NCBI GenBank assembly: GCA_963082975.1
Contig: OY720344.1
Span: 97,655,228 to 97,719,227, forward strand
Source of the DNA: Labia minor
Lineage: Eukaryota; Arthropoda; Insecta; Dermaptera; Spongiphoridae
Direction of reading: 5' to 3'
Length of the DNA: 64,000 bases
In this document: positions 41,883 through 55,005 of the stretch, piece after piece
How the letters are laid out: every line of letters starts with the position of its first letter
Position numbering within the stretch: the first letter of the stretch is position 1
Notes under the pieces: generated by a model
Told to the model about the DNA's origin: nothing
Database searches by the model: none
The model's input: only the letters and a program-made list of their open reading frames with translations
Translations under genes and position numbers: made by a program

Positions 41883-43733
41883 TAAAGAAAAAGATTAAAA
41901 TTATCTGTTTATTTTGAATATAAAAATGAAATTTGAAAATAATTATTGGATTTCGATAGTATGAGATATAAGTTCTGCCATCATATATTATTTTTCTATA
42001 TAAATATTTACTGATATTTTGTACCATAAATGTTTTTTTGATTTTTTTTTAAACTTAAAAAATTCTTTAGGGTTAAGACCAAAGAATATTATGTTCATAT
42101 TCTCATTGTTAGGGGCCCACTCCAGGTATAAAAAATGCCCGAAGATATATATATATATATATATAAGTTGGTAAATAGTTGAGGTTAAATGACTTGACCA
42201 ATGGATTCCTTAAAAAAACAATTTAATAAAAACATATATACAAATTAAAAATATATACAAATTATATAACCCAGTTACCTTAAAAAAACAATTGGTTTTT
42301 AAAGTCAACACTTCATTTATTTTTACCATCAAAACCAGATATTATATTTATTAATATTTACCAACTATTCCATCTTTAAAATTAATTATTTGGCAAACAA
42401 GCATCTTTTTAACAACCAAACACTACCAACCTCACAGACACAAGTTCCCCGTAAACTCCACAAAATATGAAATATTTTACATATATATATAATAAATAAT
42501 TAATTGATCTGTACGGTCGCCATGTTCAGTTCTGAAAAAGCGCTCAAATTGTGTTTTGAAGGCAAAGAAATAAAAGATTAAATGTTCAAATGATATAACA
42601 AAGATTCTGTGTTATTTTTATAAATATATATGAATCCTACAGTAATTATTTGAAAACTGCTGAATAATTTACATTAAATATAATAACTAATAGATTTGAT
42701 ATTAATTAATAATTAACTGAAAACTAGAGAAACGTAAATCTAAATATATATACAAATTAATTTAATGTTAAACTTAGAGGCTGGGGGAACTGGTGATAAG
42801 TATTCTTTAAGCAATGAATGTCTAGTAAAGAATATGATGAGATTACTTTGCTAGAAACCACATTAGACAACAACCCAAAGAAATAACGTAACGTATTGAA
42901 AAGGAATTCAATCACTTTTGAATCTATGACGAAGAAGAAAAATTTTCATAAAGAAAACGTTGGTTTCTCAAAATAAATAAAAACATAATAATAGTTAAGT
43001 ATAATTTATTTTGAAATCTTTTGTATTTAATGAATAAAAATATTTTTTTATTTATATGTATTTATTTAATATGATTATTTTAATATTCTCATTTTTTTTT
43101 TTAAAAAAAAAGAATCAAATTTCTTTATACAATTACTAATAACTGTAATAATTTCAATTCCACTTTCAAAATTATTTCAATTCAATGAAAAATCAAATCA
43201 TTGACGGGTCAACTGGTACTTTTTTATTCGCTCTAACTATGCCTATTATGATATTAGATTTCTTTGGCATTTCCATTTTTATCTTCTTTTTTTTCAATAT
43301 GCTCAAATGGGATTTTTTTTTGTAGCTATACTATAATTGAAAATTCAATTTTATTTGTCCAGAACATGGCTATTGATGAAATTGTAATCAAGAGAGAATG
43401 AATAGAACCATTTCGTTATGATCGAGCTAGATTGATTGATTCCAACCTATCAACACACTTAATAATGATTTCAAAAAAGGATGTATTATATTTTATAGAA
43501 AATTAAATAAATTTACTCTATTCCAAAATCATTAGAAATAAAATTCAACCATTTTACAATATATTACATTAATTTCGCAAAATATTTAAAATTTTCAAAA
43601 GATATTTTCTTATTTATTTATGAAGTAATTTTAAATATAAATCTGAAAAATTATAAAATTAATTTATTGCAGACGTTTGTAAAACATTTTATTTAGTTTA
43701 TTTTTATTAGTTTTATAAATATAGTATAAATAT
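41883..43733. other. AT-rich stretch, no gene seen
   Basis: Short tandem phrases (ataacccagttaccttaaaaa region, 42230-42300) and (TA)n at 42146-42164. A small mixed patch at 42400-42470 has no recognisable identity. Confidence 0.45.
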
Positions 43734-44058
43734 ACCATGGAGAGATTTTATATTGAGCCAGGTTGAGTTAGGCTTATCTTTGAAATTATATATTTTTAAA
43801 TTAAGATATAACTTTTGTTCATATTAGAATTTATACTGTTTTTTTTTTATAAATAAAATATTGGTATTATTATAATTAATATGTGAATCAAAATTAAAAA
43901 ATTTAATTTTTAATACCAATTTATGTTAATTTTAAATGATTTGGTATTTTTATATTCTGAAAAAGTTAGATTCCCTTTTTGTAAAGTAAGATAGATTGGT
44001 TGCCTATTTCAAAGGCAATCTTTGCTCAACCTGACTCAATATAAAATTTCTCCATGGT
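43734..44058. mobile_element. MITE with long inverted ends
   Basis: The left end ccatggagagattttatatt, continuing gagccaggttgag, pairs with the right end ctcaacctgactcaatataa aatttctccatgg. TA or T/A bases flank it, but I could not settle the duplication. There is no ORF, and the superfamily is uncertain. Confidence 0.7.
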
Positions 44059-45470
44059 TTATACATGAATCTTCTATTATAAAATGACTATATTTTTGAA
44101 AGTAATTATATTAAAAAGTATAGCAATAATTGAAATAAAAAAAAAATGTTTATTTCAGAAATAGTCAATATATTATAGCACAGAAATGTTCAAAGTTCCT
44201 TTTCTCTTATCTTATTTTTATTTTATTTATTGTTTGTTCACCTTGAAAAGTTTATTATAACATAAATCTAACACACCTACCTCTTTACTATACTATAAGA
44301 ATTCTTGCTGAATATTTAATATCTATTTGATATTATTATGGTAACAAAGTTTGAAAATATTTCCGTCTTTACAAAACATGTTGGTGTTAAAGATTTTCAA
44401 TTTAAATTCACTTTAGTCACATGTATTATTATTATTTAAAAAAAAAATATGTCTGCATTTAACCAATCTTGCAAAAACCTCTTAAAGTTTTCTTGTTAAC
44501 ACCATATTTATGCTTTTAGTTTGATCTAATCTAGGTAAATCTATATGAGTATCTTATATGCACTATATTGTTCAAAAAGTTATGAAATTTTATAATACTT
44601 GAAATAATATATTATATTTACACATAAAGAGTGGTAAGTTAGTTTTATATATATATATACGCGAGGATAGAGTCCTTTGACCTGATCTGACAAAAATAAC
44701 TCGGAAATTTTTCTTTTATAATAATATCAGGAAAAATTAAATTTCAGATTACATAGAGAGTTAGAGAAAAAAACTAAAAAGCATAATTGTCCACTCAAAA
44801 GTTGATATCAATTTGTAGTTCCCAAACTTATTTGACCTAAAAACAAAATTACCCCTGAAAATTAAGTTTTTTTATAAATTTACATAATTACACATTCACC
44901 TTTTTAGTAATATTTAATAAAAAAAAGGTTTAAATTAGAAACATTTTTGTTTCAAATTATGAAACTATGTACTCAACTCAGAATAGAAAAGTAATAGAAT
45001 TTTTCTCGCTTTCATCACCTTCCCCCCCCCCTCCCCTCAAAATCGCTGCAGCACTAACCTGGAAGCGATACATTGATCTTTATGTATCATCTTTAGGCAA
45101 ACCCAGGGCTTTTTTAAATGAATATAATTAATTTATATAATTTATCAACAGGTGTTAGTCAATAAATATTAAATAATATCAAAATTAAAACATTGCAATG
45201 ATTCAAGTGATTTATTAATCTACATTCGAAAAACATCATATTATTTATTTTATTTAAATGATAATGCATTGGTTCTTATCTAAATCTAATAAGTATACAT
45301 TAATAACTATTAAATATAACTTTTTTTCTTCGGATAACTACCTATTATTGAAGTTGTACCTAAACTAATTTTATTGTATTATTTGAAAGCTATTGATTTT
45401 ATATAACAATAATAATTTTTATTTAAAAAAATCAAATAAAAATATTTATTAAAAATTAACCATCTTTTTT
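44059..45470. other. AT-rich stretch, no gene seen
   Basis: A C-run lies at 45024-45037 (ttccccccccctcccct), next to a short mixed patch with aatcgctgcagcactaacct. Nothing recognisable otherwise. Confidence 0.45.
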
Positions 45471-46040
45471 ACCGACCGACGATAGTAAGGGAGGTATTGT
45501 TTTCACACCAAATTTCACATGTGGAGATTTTTACATATCTCCACGAATCATGCATTTTCTAAACAGAAAAAAGTATTTTTAGCATGATGTCTGTCCGTCC
45601 GTATAGATGTGTACAGCCTGAACGGCTCAACGGATTTTGATGAAATTTGGTATATTTACGTATGATGAATTGATCAACTTTTGGTGCAAATCCGGAAACC
45701 GTAAGTGATAGAATTAGCGATCGACATTAGGAAGGGAAGGGTTATTTTCACACCAAATTTTACATGAGGAGATTTTTTTATATATCACCACGAATCATGC
45801 ACTTTGTATTGGTTTTATCCTCGAGAAACATCATCTTTATTAGTTTTTTCTTAATTTAAAATTATAAGACGTCATCCAGCCATTCATGACGTCACAGCCT
45901 GGTCTTACGTATATATTATAAACAAAATAAAATTAAAAATATTTATGTTATATCCATATCTGTTTTTTATTACTTTTAAATTTATTATTTATTTATGTAA
46001 AATTATTTGAAATTGTTTCTGTAGCTGGAAACTTCAAACC
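45471..46040 (-). mobile_element. Family C HINE-like element, copy C4a (fused)
   Basis: It starts accgaccgacgatagtaagg and runs through a short (GTCC)n core at about 45591-45602 to ctggaaacttcaaaccgtcc. There it joins directly to C4b, losing its own hairpin end. Confidence 0.75.
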
Positions 46041-46504
46041 GTCCGTCCGTATAGATGTGTACAGCCTGAACGGCTCAACCGATTTTGATGAAATTTGGTA
46101 TATTTACTTAATGCATCAGTGAGATGAATTGATCAACTTTTGGTGCAAATCCGTGAACCGGAAGTGGTAGTATTAGCGATCCACGATAGGAAGGGAAGGG
46201 TTATTTTCACACCAAATTTCACATGAGGAGATTTTTTTATATATCACCACGAATCATGCAAATCATATTTATTAGTTTTTTCTTGATTTAAAATTATATG
46301 ACGTCATCCAGCCATTCATGACGTCACAGCCTGGTCTTGCATATATATTATAAATAAAATAAAATTAAAAATATTTATGTTATATGCCTATATGTTTTTT
46401 ATTACATTAATAGATATATTAAAATTATTTGAAATTGTTTCTGTAGCTGGAAATTAATTTACTTCAAACCGTCGGTCGGTTCGGACCTGGCCACAGGTCA
46501 ACTT
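46041..46504 (-). mobile_element. Family C HINE-like element, copy C4b (fused)
   Basis: It picks up in the (CCGT)n core (gtccgtatagatgtgtacag) and continues to an intact hairpin end (ggacctggccacaggtcaac). Its own accgaccgacg end is missing. The joint with C4a is at similar ccgtc-repeat words, as expected of recombination between two copies. Confidence 0.75.
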
Positions 46505-47789
46505 ATTTTAAATAATTTTTTATTTGATTTTTATTAAATGCCCTTAAATGATAAAATAAAAAGTATTAGAGAGAGAGAGAGAAATGAAAATAAAAAAATA
46601 CTAATAACTCAAAGACTGTGAAACTGGACCAACCTTGAAATAAAAGATTTTTTATACAAAAAGTGGTTAATATTTAAAATGTTATTGAATAATAAATATA
46701 AGATACTTTGTTGTTTAAAACATTAATTTGGTTCCAAGCCACATATTATTTATAATAATTGCTAAAATATTTATTTAAACATATATTCGTTTAAATTTTT
46801 AACGACAATTGGCACTTTCCCTTGCATCATGATGCGTGTGGCCATGCAATTGTAGATCTTTTCTTTAATTTATAAGTAAATCAAATGAGAAGAATATAAA
46901 ATCTGGGATAGATCTAAAAGTGAAATTTGTCTAGTCAATAGATCCTTTTTAATATTTCCATACAGTATATTCAATTCATATTTTTTATAGAGAATTTTTG
47001 ATTGTTTTCTCAATTATAATATAATTTATCACTCTTTTATTGATTTTTATATCTCCTTGATAATTTAATATTATCATCCGATTTGAAAGACCCACAACAG
47101 AAAGATAAGCAATAATTAATTCATCATCATTAAATAGTCATTGAGCTGAGGGACTATCTATTTGTTGAGCCATAACGCCATTACGTTAATCATTCGAATA
47201 TGGAATGCATCAAAAATATTTAAATTAAAACATATCATCTGGATTCTGGATGATACCCCGATTTAAAATGTTTAGTGTTTTTTTAATTTAGAGCAAATAT
47301 ATAATTTCAATTGAATATAGAAAAGTAATATACTAATATTTTTATTTGGTTTAATAGATAATACATATATATTGTCGTATATAAGATTTAAGGGGGTTGG
47401 TATTTTATAAGAAAAAATGGGTTATAAAAAATTAGTTTAATTAATTGGTAGCACTCTGGATGAATTTTGCATAATTAAAATGGGTTATTGAATCCGCGTA
47501 GGTTGATATGGGAAATTATAAGATTGAATAGGTTCAATTAAAAATACTTATTTATATTACAACTAAAAATTATTTATTTACTATGAATAGACTAAATTAT
47601 TGGATACAATTGATAATAATGAAATTAATAAGACATTGAATAAATTTGATGGTACCGTAAATATTAATAGGAGTATAAATTTAATAGAATTGAGTTCATC
47701 GAATAATTGCAATTATTTATATAGATAATAGTCGACTACTTAGCTGTGTTATTCAAATTAATTATCACTGTTCCGGGAACACTGGGACT
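46505..47789. other. AT-rich stretch, no gene seen
   Basis: A (ga)n run lies at 46571-46582. A small patch at 46805-46855 (ttggcactttcccttgcatc) could not be identified. Confidence 0.4.
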
Positions 47790-48190
47790 TCAAGTAAGAT
47801 GATTCTTGGATATTTTCCTTAAGGTATCATGTCGTCATATCAGGGCAGGCAGCTTCCTCGCACACTGTGGATGATCCTTGTATTTTGTTCTTACTTCGTC
47901 AGATGAAGTCTCTTCCCTGGCTCTCCATCCAAGAATAACCAAAAAATGTCTAAACCTGTAAATGGTCATTCTCCCCTCCTATGCCACTTGGCAAAATTGT
48001 CCACCCCTCTCTCCATCTTGGGGTAACTAAAAGGATCTCTGGGCCTTTCCCAGGGTGTCCCTTTAAAACAATAAATTTCAGAAAGCTATCCTTTATACAC
48101 GTTGCCATGTGTTCACACAAATAACTTTCCAAAATTCTATATCCAAATATTTCCAATATATAAGCATAAAAAAAAGGCATTTTCATACTT
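47790..48190 (-). other. Mixed-composition island with unidentified ORF
   Basis: The minus strand has a 78-residue frame (47950-48186) beginning MKMPFFYAYILEIFGYR and containing LLVTPRWREGWTILPSGIGG, in sequence much less AT-rich than its flanks. I do not recognise it. A frame continuing past the stop (FFGYSW...) hints at a decayed longer reading frame. It may be an old transposon or gene remnant. Confidence 0.3.
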
Positions 48191-48364
48191 ATATATTACA
48201 ATATATATATATATAGTATAGATAATAAATATAGTCTAAATATAGATTTTTATATATTATTCCTAATATAGTTATATTTTATATTAACATCATCAGTCAA
48301 ACTATAAGATTATATTTATTTTTGGGATTTGTTTCATAATTAAAATATTAACTAAAAAAACCTC

Positions 48365-48586
48365 TCATATTAGTACTTTCTATGAAATAACGGCGCCTAT
48401 CAAGCCAGTTGCTACCTAAGCGGGGTAGAGGTATTATATGATCAGCACAGCGAGCCCTCTCAATTTTTATCTTTATTTGCTTGATCGGAGGCGATACTTT
48501 TTATTTCAAATAGCTTCCCAATTTTTATCATGGTAGACCTCGGAAAACCTCGTTCGCATAGACCCAAGTTAGAAAAAAAAATCTCT
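48365..48586 (-). repeat. tRNA-derived SINE, copy S9 (head missing)
   Basis: It carries acggcgcctatcaagccagt, ttatatgatcagcacagcga, tgatcggaggcgatactttt and agcttcccaatttttatcat. The SINE breaks off where the repeat R3 begins. Confidence 0.7.
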
Positions 48587-49031
48587 ACTTGTATTTATAG
48601 ATTCTTTAGAATTCATTCGGAATAATCAGTCGAACGATTGGAATAATTCCTTCACTTTGAAGAGGGCTGATTTGTTGTCCCCACCGAACAACATTGGAAA
48701 TCAAAATTGAAATCGTGACCTCCTTTTTTTTCTTTTTTTTTTACCCTCCCTCTTTGAATGAATTATAAAATAAAAATGTGTGATGAAAAATTTCCATGAG
48801 AATTTAATCTTCCTATCTTTTTAAGTGAATGTGTAATAATAGAAACAAATTATTAATTTTTAATCTTCTAAATTTTCTTTATTATTATTTATTTATTTAT
48901 TATTTATTATTATTTTAAATGTTTTTAATCTTAATTTAAAAATTTATAAGAATTAAAAAAAAAAATTTTTTTAGTTTTCATTTTTTCTAACAAATATTTA
49001 ATAAGGACTGTCAGTTTATCAAATAAATAAA
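48587..49031 (+). repeat. Dispersed direct repeat R3, copy 1
   Basis: A roughly 445-bp unit from acttgtatttatagattctt through ccgaacaacattggaaatca to tttatcaaataaataaat. It recurs in the same orientation at 58452-58919 with high similarity. No ORF or inverted ends were found. It lies directly between two SINE pieces. Confidence 0.85.
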
Positions 49032-49195
49032 TAGTTTCCTAATTTTGATCACGTTAGATCTCGGTAAAGAGCCATAGATCCTAGTAAGGCGATAGAGCCA
49101 TAGAGCCAAGTAAGAAAAAAATTCCCTTGTTAGCCAGTACTGGGACTTAAATGGGATAGGGAATCAAACGTTTTGGCTCTCAGACTACATGGCGT
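49032..49195 (-). repeat. tRNA-derived SINE, copy S10 (5' part)
   Basis: It shows agtttcctaattttgatcac, gttagatctcggtaaagagc, attcccttgttagccagtac and tgggacttaaatggg, with a small internal duplication (gccatagatcc / gccatagagcc). The tail is missing. Confidence 0.6.
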
Positions 49196-50349
49196 ATTCA
49201 AAATATTAACTAACGCTTTTTGAATTTTCGAAATTTTTCTTTTTTCTTTTTATTTTAGTGTGATATTTTGTTAAACGATTTTCCTTAATCAATTTACTAT
49301 TGAAAAAAATGATTTTTAAATTCTTTGAAAATTGCTCTTATAATTTGATTATTGCGAACATCCGGGAAAATGTATCAAGTTTCACAAAAGAGATAATCTA
49401 ACAAAGAAGAGCTACCGGAAGTGTGTTAAATTAAAATATAATAAAAGATTGAATGAATTCTTTAGTTACTTCAAAGAGAGCAATTATTGGTTTAATAAAA
49501 CGTAGGGAAGTGAAGAGGGCGGCAAAGTGGAGGTGACAATGTAATGAGGGGGTTCATTCTGTTCACTCGTTCTGATCAAATTTCCCAGAGACGTCTATTT
49601 TCCTTAGGCATTAAATAAATACCTGCATTCATTCATTACGGCATCCTTAATTAAACAAAATAATATTAAGTCTTAAGCACTCGTTTAATTTAATAAAGGA
49701 AGCGATACTTATGAATAAATGAGCTTTTATTAATATTGACTCACACTATTATTAGATCAAGATAAAAAGTATTTTATATTAAATCGAAATTTAAGTTAAT
49801 TTATTCCTTATCTTTGTTTTAAATTACGTTATCGTGCCTATTTAATAATCTTTTAATAAGATTGTTTCACTACTCATCTAAATTTTTAGAAAGTACAAAG
49901 ATACTTTATTGTTGTTGCATTGTTGCATTGAGGCATGGTCTTTTTGTATTGGACTGGATATATATTTTCCTGAACCAAAATTGTACTAGTGTATTGAATT
50001 TTCTTATCAAAATTTGGCTTTTCTAAATTCTTGTTTGTCACCAGAAAATAAACTTCTACAACAACAAATTTCTAATCCCTCTTTCTAGATAGAAAATTAA
50101 TAAAATGTCAAGTGCAAATTTTCAAATTTTTGTATGAAAATATTGATTTAAATTAAAAATTAGAAAATAAAATTCCAATCGAATATTCATTAAAAAATCA
50201 TGTCGCTTACAAAGCGGTTGAGCGAATAATAGTATTATATTAAAATTAATTTTGTAAGTGTGTTTATAATGTCTGTATATTGTCTAAAATTTTAAATTTA
50301 TATAACATATAATGTTTACGATCCATGACAAATCAAATATAGTTCTGTC
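49196..50349. other. AT-rich stretch, no gene seen
   Basis: A slightly mixed patch at 49500-49600 (gtgaagagggcggcaaagtg) lacks ORFs. Otherwise low complexity. Confidence 0.4.
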
Positions 50350-50660
50350 CAGTGATGTATTGATAAAATAAGAAGTAAGAGAACGCTTAGTGGAAGCAAA
50401 AAAAGTCCTATTTTCCGCAAACTATTTTTTTTTCATATAACTTTCTATTTTTTCTTATTCTTACTATACAAAATATTAACGAACATAAAAAAAGAAACTC
50501 TAACAGTAGATTTAAGCGGGAGTTTTCGGGACATGGAAAAAGTACTGGAACGCGTTCTGGTTGTGAAAAAAGTTAAGGGCACGTCGTCCTCCCGCGTTCC
50601 CTTCCCAATACACCACTGTCTCTGTCTGAAATATTCAAAGCCTATAACCTCAAAATAATT
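50350..50660. mobile_element. MITE family G, copy 2
   Basis: It begins cagtgatgtattgataaaat and ends ttcccaatacaccactg at 50618; flanks gttctgtc and tctctgtc share six of eight bases. A further roughly 40 bp (tctctgtctgaaatattcaa) is also shared with copy 1. The element abuts family C copy C5. ORF 50445-50711 is a frame across both. Confidence 0.65.
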
Positions 50661-50663
50661 TTT

Positions 50664-51313
50664 ACCGACCGACGATAGTAAGGGAGGTATTGTTTTCACA
50701 CCAAATTTCACATGTGGAGATTTTTACATATCTCCACGAATCATGCATTTTCTTAACAGAAAAAAGTATTTTTAGCATGATGTCTGTCCGTCCGTCTGTC
50801 CGTCCGTCTGTCCGTCCGTCCGTATAGATGTGTACAGCCTGAACGGCTGAACGGATTTTGATGAAATTTGGTATATTTACTTAATGCATCAGTGGGATGA
50901 ATTGATCAACTTTTGGTGCAAATCCGGAAACCGGAAGTGGTAGTATTAGCGATCGACGATAAGAAGGGAAGGGTTATTTTCGCACCAAATTTCACATAAG
51001 GAGATTTTTTTACATATCACCACGAATGTATTGGTTTTATCCTCGGGAAAAATCATCTTCATTATGTTTTTCTTAATTTAAAATTATATGACGTCACCCA
51101 GCCCTTCATGACATCACAGCCTCGGGTAACGCCGGCAACGCCGGCTACTTCAGCTATATATTATAAATAAAATAAAATTAAAAATATTTATGTTATATCC
51201 ATATCTGTTTTTTATTACATTAATAGATATATTAAAATTATTTGAAATTGTTTCTGTAGCTGGAAATTAATTTATTTCAAACCGTCGGTTTGACCTGGCC
51301 ACAGGTCAACTTA
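50664..51313 (-). mobile_element. Family C HINE-like element, copy C5 (full length)
   Basis: It starts accgaccgacgatagtaagg, has the longest clean (GTCC/GTCT)n core (50783-50821) and ends at the hairpin gacctggccacaggtcaact. It also has a local duplication, ggtaacgccggcaacgccgg (51124-51143), not seen in copies C3, C4 and C6; C1 has a related ccggcgttacccgagg. Confidence 0.75.
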
Positions 51314-53561
51314 TTGTATATCTCGCAATTAATACTTATGAATATTCTCTACTTTTCTATAGGCTATGGATTTTATCATATTTATTAAAAAAAAAGAAGA
51401 GAAATAAATATTTTTGGGATTTTATATAAGCCAAAAATGTTATAATAATTTAATTTAAAAAAAAAAAAATAACAAACAATTTATAAAAATAATTGAAGCT
51501 TGTCATTCGAAATGACATTTTGCAACTTTTTTTTAATTGCCTATATGTGTGAAAATGATTTAAAAATTAATTAAAATATTATTTTTCAGACAAAGTCGAA
51601 ATTAAAATCAATTTGAACATCCCCTCGGAGAGATTAAATACACTGTGTTCTTTGTAGCGGGTTAGACACCAGGGAAACATTGTTTAAATAAATAATTATT
51701 AAAGGTTTAAATATTAAACATTGTTTAAATAAATAATTATTAAAGGTTTAAATATATCAAAAATATATCAAAAATTAATTTTTACATTTGTTGAATATAT
51801 ACCTCCATTATTTGCGTCACTCAGAAGCCATACCGATTATCTCCAATTCTTGAAATTTTGCTAGTAATGTAATGTAATCTGCAACATATGAAGTGAATTT
51901 TGAACTTGATAATCTTAATATTGCAATGCAATATACATTTTTCTGTAATCAATAACCCTGAATTTAATACAAACTGTGAACTTTGGGCTTCATTTTCTCA
52001 GTTTGTTTATATGTGGAGTTAAACGCTTTGGCTTCTTAGTGGCTCATTTATTGGTAATGTAAATAGGTTACAAAAGTGCACATATTATTTATTTTAATAA
52101 TCGAACCAATTAATTAAATTCTAAATCTATTGAGACCCAAACTACACGGATAATCAAGTAAAATTTTTAAAAAATAGATTTGGCTTCTAGAATTCAGGAA
52201 AATTTAAGTTAGATCATAAATTTTAAACTCAACAAAATAGTTATTTTATTTATATTTATATAAATGAAGTGAGATACATATTTTTTAAAAACGAATCAAA
52301 TGGTTGCTCCATTGACTAGGTAGGTCCTATATTTAGAAATATGTAAATTGATTTTAATGATTTGATAGGCAACGATAATTGTTTGGAAAGTTCCATCAAT
52401 CACGAGAAACCTCTGGTATCGTCATCTTGAAAGTCAAGCGGACAGTTAATAGTTTAGCAAGGACTTTATATTGTCTCGATTAAATATTCAAAATGGCGAT
52501 GCATGCTGAATTGCCTTTTCGTTAGAAAATCCAATCAACAAAATTTACTGATCCCACTAAGATAACAAAACTAATTGAGTACATACATTTAACAAAAAAA
52601 CTTATTAAAAATTTATTAATATTCCATAATATTGAGAGAATTATCAACATTTATTAAGAATATTTTATATTTTAAAATTTTTAAATTTAATAAAATTTAA
52701 ATACATATCATGATTTATCTCTAAAAAAACTATGAAAAATGTATATAACAAACTTTTCATTTATATCAAAAAAAAAAAAAAATGTTCGGGACAGAAAATG
52801 GCAAAAGGTGTGAAAAGAAAAAATATTATTTAAGTTAGACGACCTGAAACCTGAACCATTTTCTGTCATTCAGAAAAATTTAAATATTGTTTAAATCTAA
52901 CCAAATACAATAATAAAATTGTTTTATGTGATAGCTGCTCCTATATGATCTTTCCAGGAATAAATATGAATTTATTAAATCATATATAAATGATATTCAA
53001 ACAATTTTTTTTTTTTTGAATTTTACATGTTATGGAAATCTAATAACTACTTTATAATATGGCATTCTTTTTTACATAGTATTAAATATACACGTATAAA
53101 TAAATTATGTAGTGTAGAGCTGTAGAGTAAGGAAAAGAGATCATAGTATAAATATTATAAATAAAAAGAGCAAATTTTTTTTTATTATAACAGGAATAAG
53201 TTTAACAATATGGATTAAAATATAATGAATTAACATTTCATAATCTAAACTTTCATCGTTATCTTACTAACATATTATATATTAAATATAAATTGATATA
53301 AAAAGATAAAATGTTCTAATATACTTAAACCTAAGAAACTACTTCTTTGTTTTATGGCGGTTTGAAATTAAACTAATCTAATTCCAAAATGTTTGCATGA
53401 GTATTTCGCAAAAACATTTAAAAATTCCTCTTATTACAAATGTACGTTAATGTACTAATATATACGATAAAACAAAAAAATGGAAAAATCCTCCTATCTC
53501 TAAAAATGGTAAAAATGAAGAGAGAGATTAAATGACAGAATCATTATACTATAATTTTTAC
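51314..53561. other. AT-rich stretch with a 41-bp tandem duplication
   Basis: The phrase attgtttaaataaataatta plus about twenty bases is repeated once at about 51678-51760. A mixed patch at 51618-51675 (cccctcggagagattaaata, tagcgggttagacaccag) was not identified. There is no gene-like ORF. Confidence 0.45.
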
Positions 53562-54155
53562 TATCTCGCCAGAGATAGTATTGTGATCACAAAAATTTCC
53601 GATGTCGAGATTTTGATGTTTTTATACGTTTCGAAGGTCCCTGATTTATTTTAACTAAGGTTGAGAAAAATGTCTGTGTGTGTGTGTATGTAGACAAGAT
53701 TACAAAAAAAACGGGTTGAGCTAGAATAATGAAATTTGGTACATGGATTTTAATCAAAATTCGTAGTTTTCTATCAACTTTTGAGAAATATAGTTCATTC
53801 GGAAGAGGGTCATTACCTACAACGTTTTCATTTTTTCCTTTAAACTGACCGTAAAAATAAAGAAATAAGTTTGATAGCTTTTCATATGATTAAAAATTGT
53901 ATAAAACTACTATACATAGAATTTCAGCTTGATTAAATCGCTAGTACCGGAATTAATTTTTAATTTTTTAACACATGGACTGACAATCACGCGCTAGTAC
54001 CTCACGTGGTGTCATCAACAAAGAGCCAAACACCTGAATTAATTATTTAAATTTTTAAATTTTGACTTAAAAATGAGGGTAAAGGTTTTAAATTTAATAT
54101 ATGTTAATTAATTCAATTCAAATTTTCGAGATAGTCGAGTGGAGACACTCCAGAT
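53562..54155 (-). mobile_element. Family D element, copy D5 (full length)
   Basis: It begins tatctcgccagagata (hairpin) and ends tcgagtggagacactccaga (hairpin), with the (GT)n core at 53672-53687 and gaaatttggtacatgg. These are the best-preserved ends of the family in the window. Confidence 0.78.
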
Positions 54156-54664
54156 TTTTTTTCCTAATATTAATGTTTATAAGCACCTTTTTATATTGAA
54201 ATAATAAAAAGGGAACTAAACAAAAAGAAATAGAAATCTATACATCCCTAAGATTTATGGATTAACTAACCAAACATATATTCTTCGATTAGATTAAGAT
54301 AAGAATCCGATTAACTCATTCTCACTAATACTTTCTTTTAAAGATCTCTTAAAGAACGATTCAATGAAATTGTATTAAATCTAAAAAAGAACTTTTTGCA
54401 AACTAACAATAAGTCCTATATATATATTAAAAACCTTAAATAGATCCCACTTGAATTCAGCGGATCCACATCAAGAATCAGAAATGAAAGCAAAAAACTA
54501 CTATTGATAAACATCTTATGAATGAACAAAGTTTATCAAGTTGGTTAAGACAAGGAGGGTTGTATTAACATTACAATCACTCCTCTTAACCTCTTTTTTA
54601 CAAATTACATCATTTATAAATATATCAGAAAACGAAATTGGATTTGTTTTATTTATTTATACCT
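54156..54664. other. AT-rich stretch, no gene seen
   Basis: ORF 54541-54726 runs into repeat R1 and has no recognisable domain. Confidence 0.4.
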
Positions 54665-55005
54665 TAAAGAGATTTAGGTGGTTTGGAGAGCTTCCAGTGT
54701 TTTTATTTCTTATTTTATTTAAATAAGAATTAAAAGCCACGTGTCTGCAGTTTTCGGATCACCCAGGGACGATTTATATATTTCTTATAATTTAAAAGGT
54801 ATTCAAGTCTAACTGGTCTACTTGGTAAGTATTACTTGAATAAAAAGGATTAGCTAATCTCCTTTTTAAAAATAAAGATTAGCTGGCGACCCTTAATCTT
54901 CCATATTTGAGTTAATTAAAAATTGTTAACGTAATATTTTACCCTTTGCGTTAACAGTCGTCATTTATGAACAAGAGTTAGTAAATATTTCTTACCAATT
55001 GGTAA
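54665..55005 (-). repeat. Dispersed repeat R1, copy 2
   Basis: Inverse counterpart of 8280-8620, including ggtttggagagcttccagtg, aaagccacgtgtctgcag, ttcggatcacccaggg, aagtctaactggtctac and tgcgttaacagtc. Class unknown. Confidence 0.55.

Noticed and set aside
2456-51313. CRISPR array from the regularly repeated family C blocks
   Set aside because: Copies are hundreds of bases long, in both orientations and kilobases apart, in a eukaryotic genome; there are no short direct repeats with unique spacers.
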